DNA of 64,000 bases, taken from the NCBI GenBank assembly GCA_002914845.1, contig JXTC01000273.1, positions 115,342-179,341 of the forward strand, read 5' to 3'. Origin of the DNA: Trema orientale (Eukaryota; Streptophyta; Magnoliopsida; Rosales; Cannabaceae). The position numbers and the translations under genes are program-made. Shown here piece after piece: positions 37,566 through 49,600 of the stretch (position 1 is its first letter; every line of letters starts with the position of its first letter). The notes under the pieces are model-generated. The model had not been told where the DNA came from, did not search any database, and was given only the letters and a program-made list of their open reading frames with translations.

Positions 37566-38061
37566 TGATAATTTTCTGCACGACACAGCAATATAACTCA
37601 AAAATGACACGAAATGAACGGATATGAGTGATTTATTAAATTTTTATGTCAATTTTGGGTTGACATATGTAACACGAATAATAAACTGGCAGATTTCTGA
37701 ATAACCTGCTTAACTAGAAAATAATCCATGTAACACGTTTAATTAAACAAGTCGTTTTTGTGTCATGTTGTATGACACATTTATTAACATTTTAATATTT
37801 TAAATATGATTTTGGTTAATTCTAAATATAATTACATGTGTTTAGTTAAATTTATTAGTGGATAATCATGTTAAATTTAATTAATCATATTAATTTTGAA
37901 AAACTGTGATAAATAGGTCATAATATAATACATTGTATATTTATTAAACGGATTACACATGTCATATTATGTTACATATGTTTATTAATCGTATCGTGTT
38001 CGGGTTGAGGTGTTATCATGTCGACCCGAATACAAGACCATAACACGAATTACCATCCTTA
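37566..38061. mobile_element. Dispersed ACACGAC-type repeat (copy 1)
   Basis: The segment interrupts the duplicated RIO1 flank; CTTAACAATAAG stands near both borders. It has internal text such as GGGTTGACAT, GTAACACG and TCGTATCGTGTTCGGGTTGA that recurs in the insertion at 58960-59509, so both belong to one repeat family. End sequences resemble each other only weakly. No coding capacity. Confidence 0.5.
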
Positions 38062-38269
38062 CTTAACAATAAGGAAATGGACATAGTAATTTTGGACTAA
38101 TTTAGTATAGATGAGTGTTGGGATCACTCTTTTTTTTCTACTATCTTACATCTTATCTCACTTTATATGTAACTCTATTATACTTTACATAATAAAGAAG
38201 TCAGAGTTTAGATTTTTTTTTTTTTCCACTTTGGTTTAATAAATATCCATTTTTCTATTTTATAGGTAA

Positions 38270-39018
38270 AATGACTGAGTATATAAATTTTTATTAGGAA
38301 TGTTCATGGTCGATTAGACTGGTCTAAAACTCCAAAATATAGTCCAAACTATAGGTGCGGTTTGGCTAGTGCACTGGACTGTGTAGTTTGTGATGGCTGA
38401 TTTAAACCGGTCAGACTGCACTTACATTTTGTATTGTGGCCTAGCTAGTTTTTGCGGTTTAAAAATTGGGCTTTGCAATATTGGGCATTGCAATATTGGG
38501 CTTAGAATTTGGCAAATTATATCTCACCATTTGAGCTTATTTTTTGGGGGAGTCAAAAATCAAGCTTTTTTAAAACCAAAACATGAAATATAACACATTA
38601 TTTCCAAAAATACAATATAGAAACATAAAAATCTAAATTAAACATAATGTTAACTAATCATTCATAGCATACAATCAAGCTATTTTTAGGTCAATCGCAA
38701 ATATTACATTTAAAAAAGATAACAACAACAGGAATTCAACATAGTAACCAAGCAAAACCCATCAACTATCAAGAAAATGAAGAATAGAATCTAAATTCCC
38801 TTTTTGGTTTTCCACATTTTAGCTACAATATTATCATATATGTAATACAAACAAAGCAGATAAATAAAATATAGAAAAACACATATGATTATACCACTTT
38901 TCAAAAAAAATAAAAGTCACAAAAGAGTCAGAACTACGTGTGATTGTACTCATACATAAAACATATATATATATTTAGACATTAGTAACTTAAGGTGCAT
39001 CATACCATGTATCGTTCA
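38270..39018. other. AT-rich intergenic DNA
   Basis: No gene is seen. A short 16-bp tandem motif (ATTGGGCTTTGCAAT / ATTGGGCATTGCAAT) lies at 38466-38500. Confidence 0.5.
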
Positions 39019-39026
39019 TATTTTGG

Positions 39027-39408
39027 TAGGAGTGGCAATAAAGGTCATGACACGACAACATAACTCGAAATCCGTACGTTTAAATAAATATGCTTGACAC
39101 GAAATGACTCAAAATGACTCGATTAAGTGATGTTTTTAATAAATTATAATAAATAGTTATTTTAAAAAAAATACTTTTTATGAATTTCTTGTAAATAAAA
39201 TGAAAAATATAAAACTAATAAACTATCTTGTCTTACTGCAGTATAATTTAATTCAAAAAATCAAGTAAACAAATAATTATAATGTTTATATGTATTTTAA
39301 CTCATCGATCTGCTTGATAATTTCATTAAACAGGTGATATGTAGGTCAATTTATTACCGACATGATTTAATTAGGTCAAATACGACACAACACAGATTGC
39401 CACCCCTA
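39027..39408. mobile_element. Non-autonomous hAT element, 382 bp
   Basis: The ends are TAGGAGTGGCAAT and, reverse-complemented, TAGGGGTGGCAAT. Flanks TATTTTGG (39019-39026) and TGTTTTGG (39409-39416) match in 7 of 8 positions, fitting the 8-bp target duplication of hAT transposons. Internal sequence includes the GACACGAC type text seen in other local repeats. No coding. Confidence 0.65.
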
Positions 39409-39899
39409 TGTTTTGGTGAGACAATGACAGTGGCAAGATTGAGGAGGCTAATTCTACTGTATTTCGTGAGAGAGACAGGGAGAATGTGGAGGTTGTTCTA
39501 TGGGTGTTGGGAAAAAATGAGATAAGATGATATAAAAACCATTGACTAAAGAATAAAGGGTCTCTAACACTTTTATCTATAAAAACCAAAAAGAATTACG
39601 AAAATACGGTGGGTCATATTTTTTTTCTAATTCTCATACAACTTTTTTAAAGAAAATACTATTTTAAAAATAGTTACTAGTATCTGAAAATTGGTTACCA
39701 TTTACCAGTAATATAGTAGTTATGAATGCTTTTGGTTACTAGTTACCAGTGGTTGAAAACTGGTTACCAGTTATCTGTTACTATTTTAAAAAATGATATT
39801 TTTTTAACAACTCGTTAAAAAATAGTATTTTCCTAAAAAATATAGTACCGGATCTAAAAAACTGAGTCCACCATATTTTTCTAATTATTTTCTAAAAAC

Positions 39900-40590
39900 T
39901 AGCGGTGAACAAAAAACCTGTCAACCCTCACCGACCGCTCGACCTGTGCTAAATCGCCTACATAAAATCGCCCGTTTAAAAACACGTCAAGTGGCAAGTG
40001 AGTTGGTTTGAACTCGCCAAGGAAGTGGGCAGGTTCAGTTTATCATTGAAGCGTGTGTGTTCAACCCGACCCACCCGCCAAAAGAAAGAGGAAAAAAAGA
40101 GCTAATTATCCTTCATGACTTTAATGGACTTGTAGGCACATATATAATATGAGGTAATAACTAATCAATTTATGGCATCTTATGGACTTTGATATTTTGT
40201 TTAAACTATTTAAGTATGTATTATTAAACTGTATGGGACTTAATTATATAGTTTTAAACTCTTCAAATTCTATATTTTATTGAATTTATATATTGTGACA
40301 TTTTAAGAGTTTCTTTTATTTTCTACTTGATTTTGGGTCTCTTAAGTTTAGTAATTCTCCGTCATACTTCTTTGAGGATGTATTTTAATTTAATTATTGA
40401 TTAGTCTCTAGATAATCCGAAAATGCCAAACAAACCTGCCATAACCACCCATACCCGCCCGTAAAAAAAAAATAAAAATTAAACCACCCAACCCACCATT
40501 TAATTAGGCGGTTATGGGTTGAACATTTCCAAAACCGCCAAAAAAAAGAACTGCACAAACTGCCCGCAACCCGCCCATTGTGCACCCCTA
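39900..40590. mobile_element. Non-autonomous hAT element, 691 bp
   Basis: The left end is TAGCGGTGAACAA and the right end, reverse-complemented, TAGGGGTGCACAA. Both sides carry a perfect 8-bp target duplication CTAAAAAC (39892-39899 and 40591-40598). Subterminal regions are rich in CCCGCC/CACCCG-type motifs, in contrast to the AT-rich middle. No transposase reading frame. Confidence 0.8.
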
Positions 40591-40743
40591 CTAAAAACGT
40601 CGTACAAAACCTAATTTCACAAGAAGAAACTCTAAGGCCATTGGGCTTCTAAAGTGACTGGGAAGTATTGGGCTTAGCGCAAAAGAACGTGGGTTGGTTG
40701 GGGTTGTTTTGTTTTGTTTATATATATATATATATAAAATATA

Positions 40744-41551
40744 GGGATAATAACATTAAAATACCCTGAATTTTAACTATTCTGCAAAGAAAAAATCCTG
40801 ATTTTTGAATGTCTGCAAAGTAATACCTCCACTTTTAAATTCCCACAAAATAATACCCTAACTTTCGAATTTCTGCAAAATAATACATTTACTTTTGAAT
40901 TCTGTAAATTAATACCCAAATAATTAAAATTCTTGCAAATTAATACCCTAACATTTGAAATTCCTATAAATTTATAACCATAATGCCTAATTAGTTGATT
41001 TTAATAATAAAAAGATGGTAGGAGCCATCATCAAATTAATTAAAACTTATTAAATAATAATAAAAATTTTGAAAAAATATTTGTAATTAGCTTATTTCAC
41101 TTTTCATTTTAAAAAAATTAAAAAATTAGAACGAGAGATAAAAAAGTAGTTAATTGTAAAAAAAAAAAAAAACAACAAGAGAGGTAAAAAAAGATTGTGT
41201 TTTTTCAGCAATTAACCAAAAAAAAGTAGTTATAAAATAGTTTATGATAATATACTAGTATCTAAATATTTTTAATAAGTTAATAAGAGATGTTTGCATC
41301 TTTTAATTTGCTCATAATATAAATATGCAAAGAAAACAAAAGTTGAGGGTATTAATTTGCAGAAATCGTAAATGTCAAGGTATTAATTTACAGAATTCAA
41401 AAGTAAGGATATTAATTTGCAGAAATCATAAATGTGAGGGTATTAATTTGTAAAATTCTAAAAATGATGTTAATAATTTGCAGAAATTCAAAAAATAAGG
41501 TATTTTTTACAAAAAAAGTTAAAAATAAGAATATTTTTATGTGATTAACCC
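40744..41551. mobile_element. Foldback Mutator-like element (MULE), 808 bp
   Basis: The ends are GGGATAATAACAT and, reverse-complemented, GGGTTAATCACAT. Flanking 9-mers TAAAATATA and TATAATATA differ at one position, which fits the 9-bp duplication of Mutator-like elements. Both arms consist of about six copies of a unit of roughly 35 bp of the form TAATACCCTAACTTTTGAATT with TCTGCAAA. The units are direct on the left (40757-40975) and inverted on the right (41340-41510). The middle is AT-rich without coding. Confidence 0.75.
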
Positions 41552-41560
41552 TATAATATA

Positions 41561-43550
41561 TTATAAAAGAACGAATATGCCTCAAGATGATGGTTGGAGT
41601 TGTTCTGTCCAAGTCCACAATTCTTTTTTCTAAGTAACATGTATCCATTTACTTACCTCACACCTTTTATTTCTCTTATTTTCCTTTTCAGTAATTATTT
41701 TTTCAGTATTTTGATATAAAGTATCAACAATTTCTTATTCACTCAATAGGTATTTCTACATGTATAAAGTTTTGGAAAAAAAAAAAACCTAACACGTGCC
41801 AATTTATATAACTTACAAGTATTGTTTCTCTTGTTTTCCTTTTCAGTGATTATTTTTTCAAAGTTTCGATTTATGTCCAAATATCTCAGCCTACTCATTC
41901 CTGGCTACCTTATTTTTGCCAAAGTTTTTTGTTATTTAGTTGTATCGATCAGTTGTCCGGATTGTGTCCCTCTTGTTTCTTCCCTCACTCTGTACATCGG
42001 GAGCTACTTTGTATTAGCGGTCTTATTTGACTTACGCTCTCAATATTATTGATTCATTGGTTGAATTTTTCTTTTAGATGCGTATTGATTTAAAGAAACC
42101 ATTCTGTCCGATGTGTATTTTCTTTAATTTGTTGCTAAATGCATGTTCATTTAAAAGGAACTTTCTGTATGATGTTTATTTTATTTTTCTGTAATTTATA
42201 TATAAAAATAAATGACAGATCTACTTGTTTTGGTTTAGATGTTTGCTTATTTATTTACGTACTTTCATTGAAATATATTGAGGGTTTTGAGTTTTTCTTT
42301 GGGCTTTTGATGGTGGTAAGGATTAGGAATAGGTCTAGGGGTACTTTGTTAACCTTGATGTAATTTCATATAAAAGACAGAATAATTTTCTTCTAATTGC
42401 ATGCTTGCTTATTTATGTACTTTCATAGAACCATATTGAGGGTTTGCATTTTTTCTATTAAGGGTTTTGCATTTTTTTTCCCTTTGTTTGGGGCTATTGA
42501 CGATGGTCAAGGATTATGCTTGGAAGTATTGTGTTCACCTTGGTGTAATATAGAATTGTAGTAACTTAATGAGAAAGGTTATTGTATAGATATTAGTGAG
42601 TTATAATATATTTAATAAAAAAATGACATATTGCTATGAGTTGTATTTATTGTTATTTGATTATTATGGAAATTTTTTCGAGATTTGCTCATAAAGGAAA
42701 TTCTGATATTTATCAATCCTTAATTTAGGTGTTTTTATCTTTTCTTGTTGTAAATCGATTTATCTTTGTTTTTGTGTTGATGGATAGAGTGCAAGAAAAG
42801 AATTGTTTACATTCTTTCCTATTGCTATATTTCTTTTCGTTTCTTTTGTTCCACATATCGTGTGTGTATATATATAGAGTAAACACATGAGTTGGCATTC
42901 ATATCAATCACTAAATTTTGAATGATGTGGTCCCACTCATAGATAAAATAGTAGTTTTATTGGAAGCAACATAATTTTTTTGTGCAATTTTTTGGTGTTC
43001 CAATCATCATTCATATATATATATGCCCATCTTCTTTTCTTAAAACGGATATTTATTTTATATACTTGTGCACACCTTTAAGTTTTTTTACTTTAATGGC
43101 TACGGAATTTTTTTAAATAATTTGGATGTTATCATCTGTCTACATGCACTACATTTAAACTCCGTTTTTGACTTACTGTATAATAAGCATGTAAAAATTT
43201 TCTGGCATACCATATAATAAAAAGGTTTCCTTTCATATTAGTATCGAATTTAGTTCATTATTCACAAACACGTGTATATGTTAGACACAATTGAAAAACA
43301 CTACCGGGCATGTGTCTTAGGCACGCGCAATCATAACTAGTATATATATATATATGGGTATATATATAAAAACCTATATATACTAACATTGTGGGCTGGT
43401 TTAGATTTGAAACTGACCGAATGTTGGCAAAACTGCAACTGAACCAAACCAGTCGGTTTGCACTCCAGTCACGAATGAGCGAGAACGTGCGGATCAGACT
43501 AGTTTGGTGTAGTTTGGACGGTTTCTGCGGTTTTGTGGTCTCGAACACCT
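41561..43550. other. AT-rich intergenic DNA
   Basis: No gene is supported. Two related stretches (about 42235-42360 and 42395-42545, sharing TTTATTTACGTACTTTCAT-like text and an ATATTGAGGGTTT block) form a diverged direct repeat. Short TA microsatellites lie at 42870 and 43340. Confidence 0.5.
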
Positions 43551-43551
43551 C

Positions 43552-43780
43552 AAGCCCTTAGTCGGCACTTTGCATGCTTTGCTTGAAGAGCTTTGGGTCG
43601 TAAGGACTCGAGCTGAGTTAGAATGCATTTTAGCCTGATCCGCACACCTAAATTCTAAATGCAAAATGCAAAGCATTTAGAAGGGCTAGACCTAAATTCT
43701 AAATGCTTGAATTTTGGACTCATTTTAAGGCCCTATTTGTTTCACTGCAAAAGCCCATTTTAGTCTTTTCTTTTTTCAGG
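43552..43780. repeat. RIO1 upstream segment duplicate (copy 2)
   Basis: This repeats the 37385-37545 segment in the same orientation, with the GCCCTTAGTCGGC start and the CTTTGCTTGAAGAGCTTTGG core nearly identical. It is followed, after an unrelated insertion (about 43780-44250), by the same AGGAAATGGA block found after copy 1. No RIO1 exon accompanies it. Confidence 0.75.
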
Positions 43781-44454
43781 GTTTATAGAAATATGACCAA
43801 ATTTTGGGCTCAATTTAAGTAAATATCCATTTGTCAAATATTATAGCAAAATGTCCGCTATATATGTTTATATACCAAGTGTAAAATTTTATGTATCAAG
43901 TACAAAAGATTATATATCAAGTACATTTCAGTACAGTAACTGAAATTAGTAGATAAACATATCTAGTAAGTGTAAAAATATATATACCTGGACATTTAGC
44001 TATAAAATTTTAAAAAATGGACATCTACTTAATCAAATTTAAAATATTGGTCATCTACCTAAATTTCTCTCTTTTTTTTTAGAAAAATGGGAGAAATGAG
44101 GTGACCAGAGTAATATCTCTCCTTGGGTATGACTATAGGAGTTTCCTACTCTACTAATAGAAATGTATCTTTATTGAGAAATCTTAAGGCATGTCTTACC
44201 GCATCAGGAAATGGAACGTATCATCCTAACCCCACCGAATCATAGTCTTTGACTTAACAATTAGGAAATGGACTGAGTAATTTTGGGTTAAATTGTTATT
44301 GACTAAAACCACTCTCTTTTCTGTTCTCCTATATCACTGCTTTATACGTGGACTCTATTATACTTATATAACATAAAAGTTAGAATATGTGTCTTTTTTT
44401 ATACTTCGTTTTTAAATATCTATTTTTTTTTATAGGTAAATGGGTAATGACTAA

Positions 44455-45990
44455 CTATACGGATTTTTTGACTTAATATATCTTTTTATATACCAATTTT
44501 ATTTTATGTACTGAGTATATTAATTTTCTTTTATACTGGTCATTTCACTACAACATTAGAAAAATAAACACTTACTTAAAATGAGTCCAAAATTCAGTCA
44601 TGTTACTAAAATACTAAACCTTTTACTTAAATATGCATTTTGATTCATATGATATTTGTCTATAATATACTAAATCTTGAAAAAACGAAGATTGACAATG
44701 TCAGGAAAATAATGAGTGAGAACCGACCACAAGAAGAAGCACGATTCAAGAATGATGCGATTTGGACGCCGTTGAAGGATTAGGAATGAGGGGCTCGATA
44801 AGAGTACATATGGGTGTGATAAAAGGATTATGTTAGTTGTTATTTTTAGGTTTAAGTAAGGATATCTTTGTCCATATTGTTTATCCATTAAAATGACATT
44901 AATATAAAATCAAAAGTTGGATTAGACTAACTTCAGATTTTAGTTGTAGATGTGGGATAAATTTTTTGGGCTGACTACATAAATACCCGGTTTAGATAGC
45001 ATATTTGGATAGATACTTGGCACCGTTTGACTATATTCTTTGGAATTACTACATAAATACCCGTTTTAGATAGCACATTTGGATGGATACTCAGTTTTTA
45101 TTTTTAATCAAATTTATACTCCTTTTTTTTCGGAGAAATGAAGACCATAGGTTTTAATGTATACCATAGACATATATTTTATGTAAATATATATATATAT
45201 CTACAATCGAGTATAAATTTATAAAATATATATATATCTAAAATCGAGTATACATTTATAACTTTTTATAAATGTATACCATAGTTATGTATTTATAATG
45301 TAAATGTATATAGTACTTTATGTATAAAATTTATACATAAAAAGAAGTAAAATATCATTAAAAGGATTGGGTTTTGTATCCAAATATTTTACTTAAAATA
45401 TGTATTCAGTCTAATTTCCTCAAATTTTTTAGCAAACCACTTTTTTTTTTTTTTAATGTTTACCAAACATTTTTTGACCCAAAAATTTTGGAAAATAAAA
45501 AATAAAAGGAATGATTTTAGCTTCTCAAATTTTTTTACCAAATTAGCTCTTTGGCAAAAATGATTTTTTTTATGACTATCTCCAACAATGATTTGGGCAA
45601 AATGATTTTTTTATGACTCTTTCCTACAATGATTTTGTTAGGCCTAAATTTTTTTTTATCTTTTATATATATATATATATATTAATGATCACATCAGGTT
45701 ATAAAATTGTTGACCAATTCTAAAAAGGTCATTTTGAAAAAGAATCATTTTGTGCCCAAACGTTGTTAATGGTCCTTTCCCCATTAAGTGAGATATGAGT
45801 TTGAAATTTGAACACAATGGACCTAGAAATTTGTTTATTTTTAATAAAATTTTCCATTCTTACTTAAAAATGTGAATATTATGGCCTATATTTTTTATTT
45901 TTAGTCTACGCATGTTTAAGAATAAAAAATATATATTATAAGATTTGCAAAGATAAGAAGTTAGTGAACTTCACTTGACACATTTCTAAC
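44455..45990. other. AT-rich intergenic DNA
   Basis: No gene is seen. A diverged 73-bp direct repeat (ACTACATAAATACCCG... at about 44974 and 45047) and TATA-rich low-complexity DNA (45180-45330) are present. Confidence 0.5.
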
Positions 45991-46002
45991 TATTACTTTT
46001 TG

Positions 46003-46645
46003 ATTTTTTTTTTTTTTTTTTTTTTGTGAAAGGATTCAACTTCATTAAAACTCAAATAAGGGTTACGATAGCAAATTGAGTTACATATAACCTCTTGCAA
46101 TGAGAATTAGAATATCGATTCATAAACTTGAAGATAGAAATATCTTCAGAAATCTCGGAGCACAAGTAGTCCCTGACAACAATTTTGGAGAAGAACTCTG
46201 TGATGAATAAAACTCAAATAAGGGTTACGATAGCAAATTGAGTTACATATAACCTCTTGCAATGAGAATTAGAATATCGATTCATAAACTTGAAGATAGA
46301 AATATCTTCAGAAATCTCGGAGCACAAGTAGTCCCTGACAACAATTTTGGAGAAGAACTCTGTGATGAATGTAATACAGCTCTTCAATGACTCGTTTTGA
46401 CTCTTTACTATCTAAATTGGCACTTCTAATTGATTTACTGAAGTAGATTCTACCAACGGTAATCCTCTATAGTAACAACTTCCCCAAATCTGAATAAAAA
46501 ATGATACAGATTTATAGGACAACCACATGACTAATAAAGAAAATACCAAAAATATCTCAAACCACTATAAATCTAGATTTGGGTGTACTAAGACCAACAT
46601 AGATCTCGATCTAGGTGGATGACTGCATTCCCAAATAGAAGGATC
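46003..46645 (-). mobile_element. Possible LINE 3' end with poly(A), minus strand
   Basis: A run of more than 20 T at about 46003-46025 followed by GTGAAAGGATTCAAC reads on the minus strand as a 3' end with a poly(A) tail, as in plant non-LTR retrotransposons. Sequence to about 46640 is less AT-rich than its surroundings, but no coding domain could be identified. The classification is tentative. Confidence 0.35.
46051..46374. repeat. Perfect 162-bp tandem duplication
   Basis: The block starting CTCAAATAAGGGTTACGATA and ending CTCTGTGATGAAT occurs twice head to tail. No difference was noticed, so the duplication is recent or an assembly artefact. Confidence 0.85.
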
Positions 46646-49600
46646 ATTTGAAACTAAAAATAAAAACACGAAAAAAAAATGAGAAAAACTTATACTGGAG
46701 AGAAGGAAAATCTCTCTTCCCAATGGAGGAGGCACCTACTAAGAGAGGAGGCGAAAAGGAGCTGAGCCGGGGAGGGCTCTATGTGGAGGAGAAGGATAAA
46801 GAAAAAAAGATGATATTAATTTTTAAAATTATTCCATCATAAACAACATAAACACTAAATTTGTTACTATTTACTAATATGATAATATAAGTTCATTGTT
46901 CCAAAAATGAATGAGTCAATTAATTAAATGTATAACACAAACGATAAATAAATATCTAACCTTATAGAAGGGAAAGAAGAAGCAAATCAAAATTAGCTAA
47001 AACCCAAGTAAGAAGGGAGCGAGAGAAAGAAGGAGATGGAAAAGATTGGAGGTTGAAAGAGATTCATTGAGCGGAACGAAATTGAGCGAGGCAAGGTTTT
47101 ATTTATTTATTTATTTTTAAATCATAGTTAGTGAAATTGCTAAGAAAATGAAAACCATAAGTTTTGACGATTTTCGTTTTACCTTCAATAAGAGAAAATA
47201 AAACCCTTCACTTTCTCGAGTGTTAAAAAATTAATTCTAAACTTGTAACAACATAGAATCTCAAACTTAAAAATATCAAAACTTTGTAACAACATAAAAT
47301 TTTTTAATATTCCAGTTCCCATACAAAGAAAATCCCATACAAATCTCCTTCTCCCCCTTAGTTGCAGAAAATATCTCAATTAAGCCTAAATAGGCAATTC
47401 CATTAATTTACTTGATATAATAGTCAAATGTTAGGCAATATGAGGAAAGTGTTATTTCCTCTAAATTCATTTACTCGATAAGGGGTAGCTATTATTCTCT
47501 TACTGAAAATGCATGGATAAGCTTTTTCAATAGTTTGAATCCTCCTCAACATGAGAAAATCTATTCAGTTTGGCGCCAGAAGTATTGACTTGCACAGTTT
47601 ATCTAGCAAGAATTTGTGTATTTAACACGTGATTTTTCTGTCCAATAAATTGATGTATATACAAATTAGGGCTTTATTGGAACGTTCTCAATTTATTAGG
47701 AAAATTTAAAGTATGGAGGCTAAACCGAGATAAAAAGCAAAGTTTAGGGCCGACTTGTGTTTTAATTCTTAATTCAATTTTTCAAGTATAATTCCATGCA
47801 CTTTATTCTTCTTCTTTTGGAGGAAATAAAAGTCTAGTAGAAAAATTGTGTTTTTATTATCTACCCAACCAAATATACTCGTAGATGATTTATAACACAA
47901 TTTAAGTCGTAAACAAATACCAAAAAAATTCATATTTTCTTTTTTTTTTTCCTTTTTTTCGCAGACAAATTTTGATACAAAATTATAAGAATTCTTACTC
48001 AATGTTAAATACTTCGCACCATGTTTGGTCTAAAGAGTTAAAACTTTACTTGCTTGCATCCACTTATATGATAAGACTTATTGACCCCGTTAAAATAAAT
48101 GCCAATCTAAAACTTGCCATGTACTTCGATTAATACTATATGACTGATGCCCTTAACAAAACATCAAAAAAATATATTAGAGGGACCATAAAATCGGACG
48201 AACTTTCTGCGAAATTGCGAAATACACTTCTTTACTATCAGCAAGATAAATAAGAAATTTTTTTAAAAAAAGGAGAGATAGTTAAAAATTTAATACATGG
48301 AGTAGGTATGTCCGTGGGTTAGTTTTCTAGTTTATTTCTAGAAATTACAAATTTAACTTCATTAGTTTCAAATTCTAAATTAAAACCATTAAACCAAGAC
48401 CAAATCTAACCACAATGTAGTTTGATACCGGTTTGCAATTTTTTTTTTTTTTTTTTTTTTGAGAGAGAGAGCCTTTCGAAATAACATGCATCCTACCAAA
48501 AAAAAAAAACATATTTATAAAATTGTCACAATCCAATTAATCTGAACAATATATTACAAATATAAAGTAAATAAAGTTAAAATAAAACTAGTACAATCAT
48601 CAAAACTAAATCAAATTCAATAGCAAATAACTCATAAGATGAGTATAATTTGGTGTGGTGTACAATAAATACTATAGACAACAAATAGAAATAGTGTCAC
48701 CTATTTATGTTGAGTGTGCTAACTAAAAGTCCCACATTAGCTAACATGAGAAGCATTAGATTTATAAAGGCTTGGGTTACTCATCTTAACATGGTAGACC
48801 TTTTAAGTTGGAATACCAAACACAACAATTTATTTATATATATATATATATGGGACACTAATTTAGTATTTTTTTTTTTTTTTTTAACTTATTTATAGAT
48901 ATTGTATTGCTCAGTTAAAATTTATTATGCACGTCTTTTTATGATAAAGAATAAAAAGAGAAAAACATCAAATAATGCATATTTATTATTATTTTTTTTA
49001 ATTACTCAAATTATAGTAATTATTAGATAATGATCTAACAATTTAAAAAAAAATAGTTGTAGATAGATATAAAAAAAATACCTATGACCCATATATATAC
49101 ATATATATATTATATGATAATCTAACTTAGCATATTGTGATTTGTTTTCGACAATTTAGCAAATTTTGAAATCACAAATCAAACTAAACCAATAGTTTAA
49201 AAACAATCAAAAACTTTTATTTAAAAAAAAATTCCAAAACCATATCCATAAGTAACCAGACCAAACCATAATTGTTTAAATATATGGCACTTGTTAAATA
49301 TTTACACAGAATAAAAACCAGCAAAGTAAGGTTTTCGTGTAATTATAATATATCTTTTTTTTTCAAAGAAAAATTATACTTTGTTTCAGTACATATATAA
49401 AACTCCATAACCCGACAAATCCGATCAAAAACAACCCAACCAACCTTTAAAAAGAACAACACGTGGAAAAATACTCGGGTTCCTATCAACCTAACCATTG
49501 AAACTTTAGGTGGGTTTCATTTTGATATTATCCGCCAGAGTAGCTCGAACCCGATCGACATTAATTATATACATATAATATTTTCAACATTTGTTGATAT

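Noticed and set aside
42139-42363. Open frame of 74 codons rich in Phe/Leu/Ile
   Set aside because: The composition is that expected of random AT-rich DNA; no homology recognised.
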